Positions 63,626 to 64,000 of a DNA stretch of 64,000 nucleotides are shown here, one piece after another (positions within the stretch are counted from its first letter, which is position 1; the number at the start of each line of letters is the position of its first letter). The notes beneath the pieces are model-generated. The model did no database searches. It was not told the origin of the DNA and was given only the letters and a program-made list of their open reading frames with translations. The position numbers were made by a program, and so were the translations under genes. The stretch lies in assembly GCA_052379645.1 (NCBI GenBank), contig JBQSYU010000011.1. One strand, given 5' to 3'. Source of the stretch: Arthrobacter_H sp030452125 (GTDB lineage: Bacteria > Actinomycetota > Actinomycetes > Actinomycetales > Micrococcaceae).

Positions 63626-64000
63626 GGGCCCTCCGAACTGCGGAACTGAAGGAGTTGAAACGCCTGACTTCCTCGCTCACCGGTTCCACGATCGAGTTCT
63701 GCGCCACGTGGGCGATAGAGGCCTTCAGTTTCTTGCCCGCTGCCCGCGCTCTCCCGGAGGCAGCGGCCCGAGCCAGGAGGCCGGTTGCGAGCCCGAGGAC
63801 AATACCCAGCAGCACTCCCCCGGCCAGCATCAAGGTCGGGACGGGAAGGCCTTCAACCCGGGGGGCTGGCGGAGCGTCGAACTGCAGATATCCCATGACC
63901 GCCAACACGGCCAACCATCCAGCTCCGGAGAGGGCAACGGCCAACGCCGCCCATTGGACCACGGAAACGACCGGCCACCACCAGGACCCACGTCCAGCCG
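63618..64000 (-). CDS. C-terminal end of a membrane-anchored GTPase-like protein (partial)
   Basis: Coding continues beyond the right edge; the visible part starts AGRGSWWWPVVSVVQWAALA and includes two hydrophobic segments (about WAALAVALSGAGWLAVLAVM and PTLMLAGGVLLGIVLGLATGLL) and a basic tail (RARAAGKKLKAS…EVRRFNSFSSAVRRARG). This resembles the C-terminus of actinobacterial dynamin/ABC-like GTPases found next to thiL, but the GTPase domain is outside the window, so the assignment is tentative. A GTG at 63962 is an in-frame internal codon, not the likely start. Confidence 0.55.
   Translation of the reverse strand, partial: AGRGSWWWPVVSVVQWAALAVALSGAGWLAVLAVMGYLQFDAPPAPRVEGLPVPTLMLAGGVLLGIVLGLATGLLARAAASGRARAAGKKLKASIAHVAQNSIVEPVSEEVRRFNSFSSAVRRARG

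Noticed and set aside
1..64000. CRISPR arrays, tRNA or rRNA genes
   Set aside because: No regularly spaced repeats, cloverleaf patterns or rRNA-like sequence were recognised on either strand; a tRNAscan or CRISPR-finder run would be decisive.

Overview
The window reads as a chromosomal segment of a GC-rich actinobacterium, most likely of the Micrococcaceae (Arthrobacter/Micrococcus/Kocuria relatives). The evidence is the oleA-oleBC-oleD operon with oleB fused to oleC, as known in Micrococcus luteus; the actinobacterial order coaD / DUF177-rpmF-rnc-mutM and recG-rsmD-coaD; an IclR regulator divergent from leuCD; and frequent GTG/TTG starts. The genus cannot be fixed from the sequence alone.

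Region 1 (1-8.1 kb): long-chain olefin biosynthesis (oleA, oleBC, oleD, all overlapping and probably co-translated), a serine beta-lactamase-like hydrolase, then on the opposite strand the conserved DUF177(yceD)-rpmF-rnc-mutM block. The DUF177 gene seems to start at a rare ATT codon.

Region 2 (8.1-47.2 kb): an accessory island separating coaD from yceD-rpmF, which are adjacent in many relatives. It carries a glycerol-phosphate (teichoic-acid-like) polymer locus: three TagF/TagB-type glycerophosphotransferases (one with an N-terminal TPR array, one with two catalytic cores, one with an unfamiliar C-terminal domain), a TagE-like glycosyltransferase, tagD, two family-2 glycosyltransferases, a CDP-alcohol phosphatidyltransferase, a TagGH-type ABC exporter, an LCP ligase and galU. 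TagD makes CDP-glycerol, the TagF-like enzymes would polymerise it, TagE-like and GT2 enzymes would decorate or extend the chain, TagGH would export it, and LCP proteins would attach it to the wall. No tagO or tagA is in the window.

This locus is split by about 19 kb of nested, mostly decayed insertion sequences: at least five IS21-type elements, two IS110, one IS481, two rve-type transposons and an IS3 remnant. Several insertions can be resolved to the base by inverted repeats and target duplications: IS110 inside an IS21 (TTACC at both junctions), that IS21 (12127-16409, CACCAC duplication) inside the leader of another IS21, an IS21 (26446-29145, CACCAG duplication) inside the istA of another, and IS481 (35893-37298, 17-bp duplication) at the 3' end of an istB within an IS21 (33862-37380, GACCT duplication). 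Almost every transposase carries frameshifts or stops; the IS110 transposase at 13326-14525 looks intact.

Region 3 (47.2-64 kb): dense housekeeping genes: coaD, an aminotransferase plus a spermidine-synthase-like methyltransferase on +, then rsmD, recG, a DAK2-domain protein and a second LCP protein on -, a DUF3515 lipoprotein on +, the run leuC-leuD-murA-plsC-gpsA-ddl on -, the divergent IclR regulator with a clear palindromic operator, thiL, and a GTPase cut by the window edge. No tRNA, rRNA or CRISPR array was seen.
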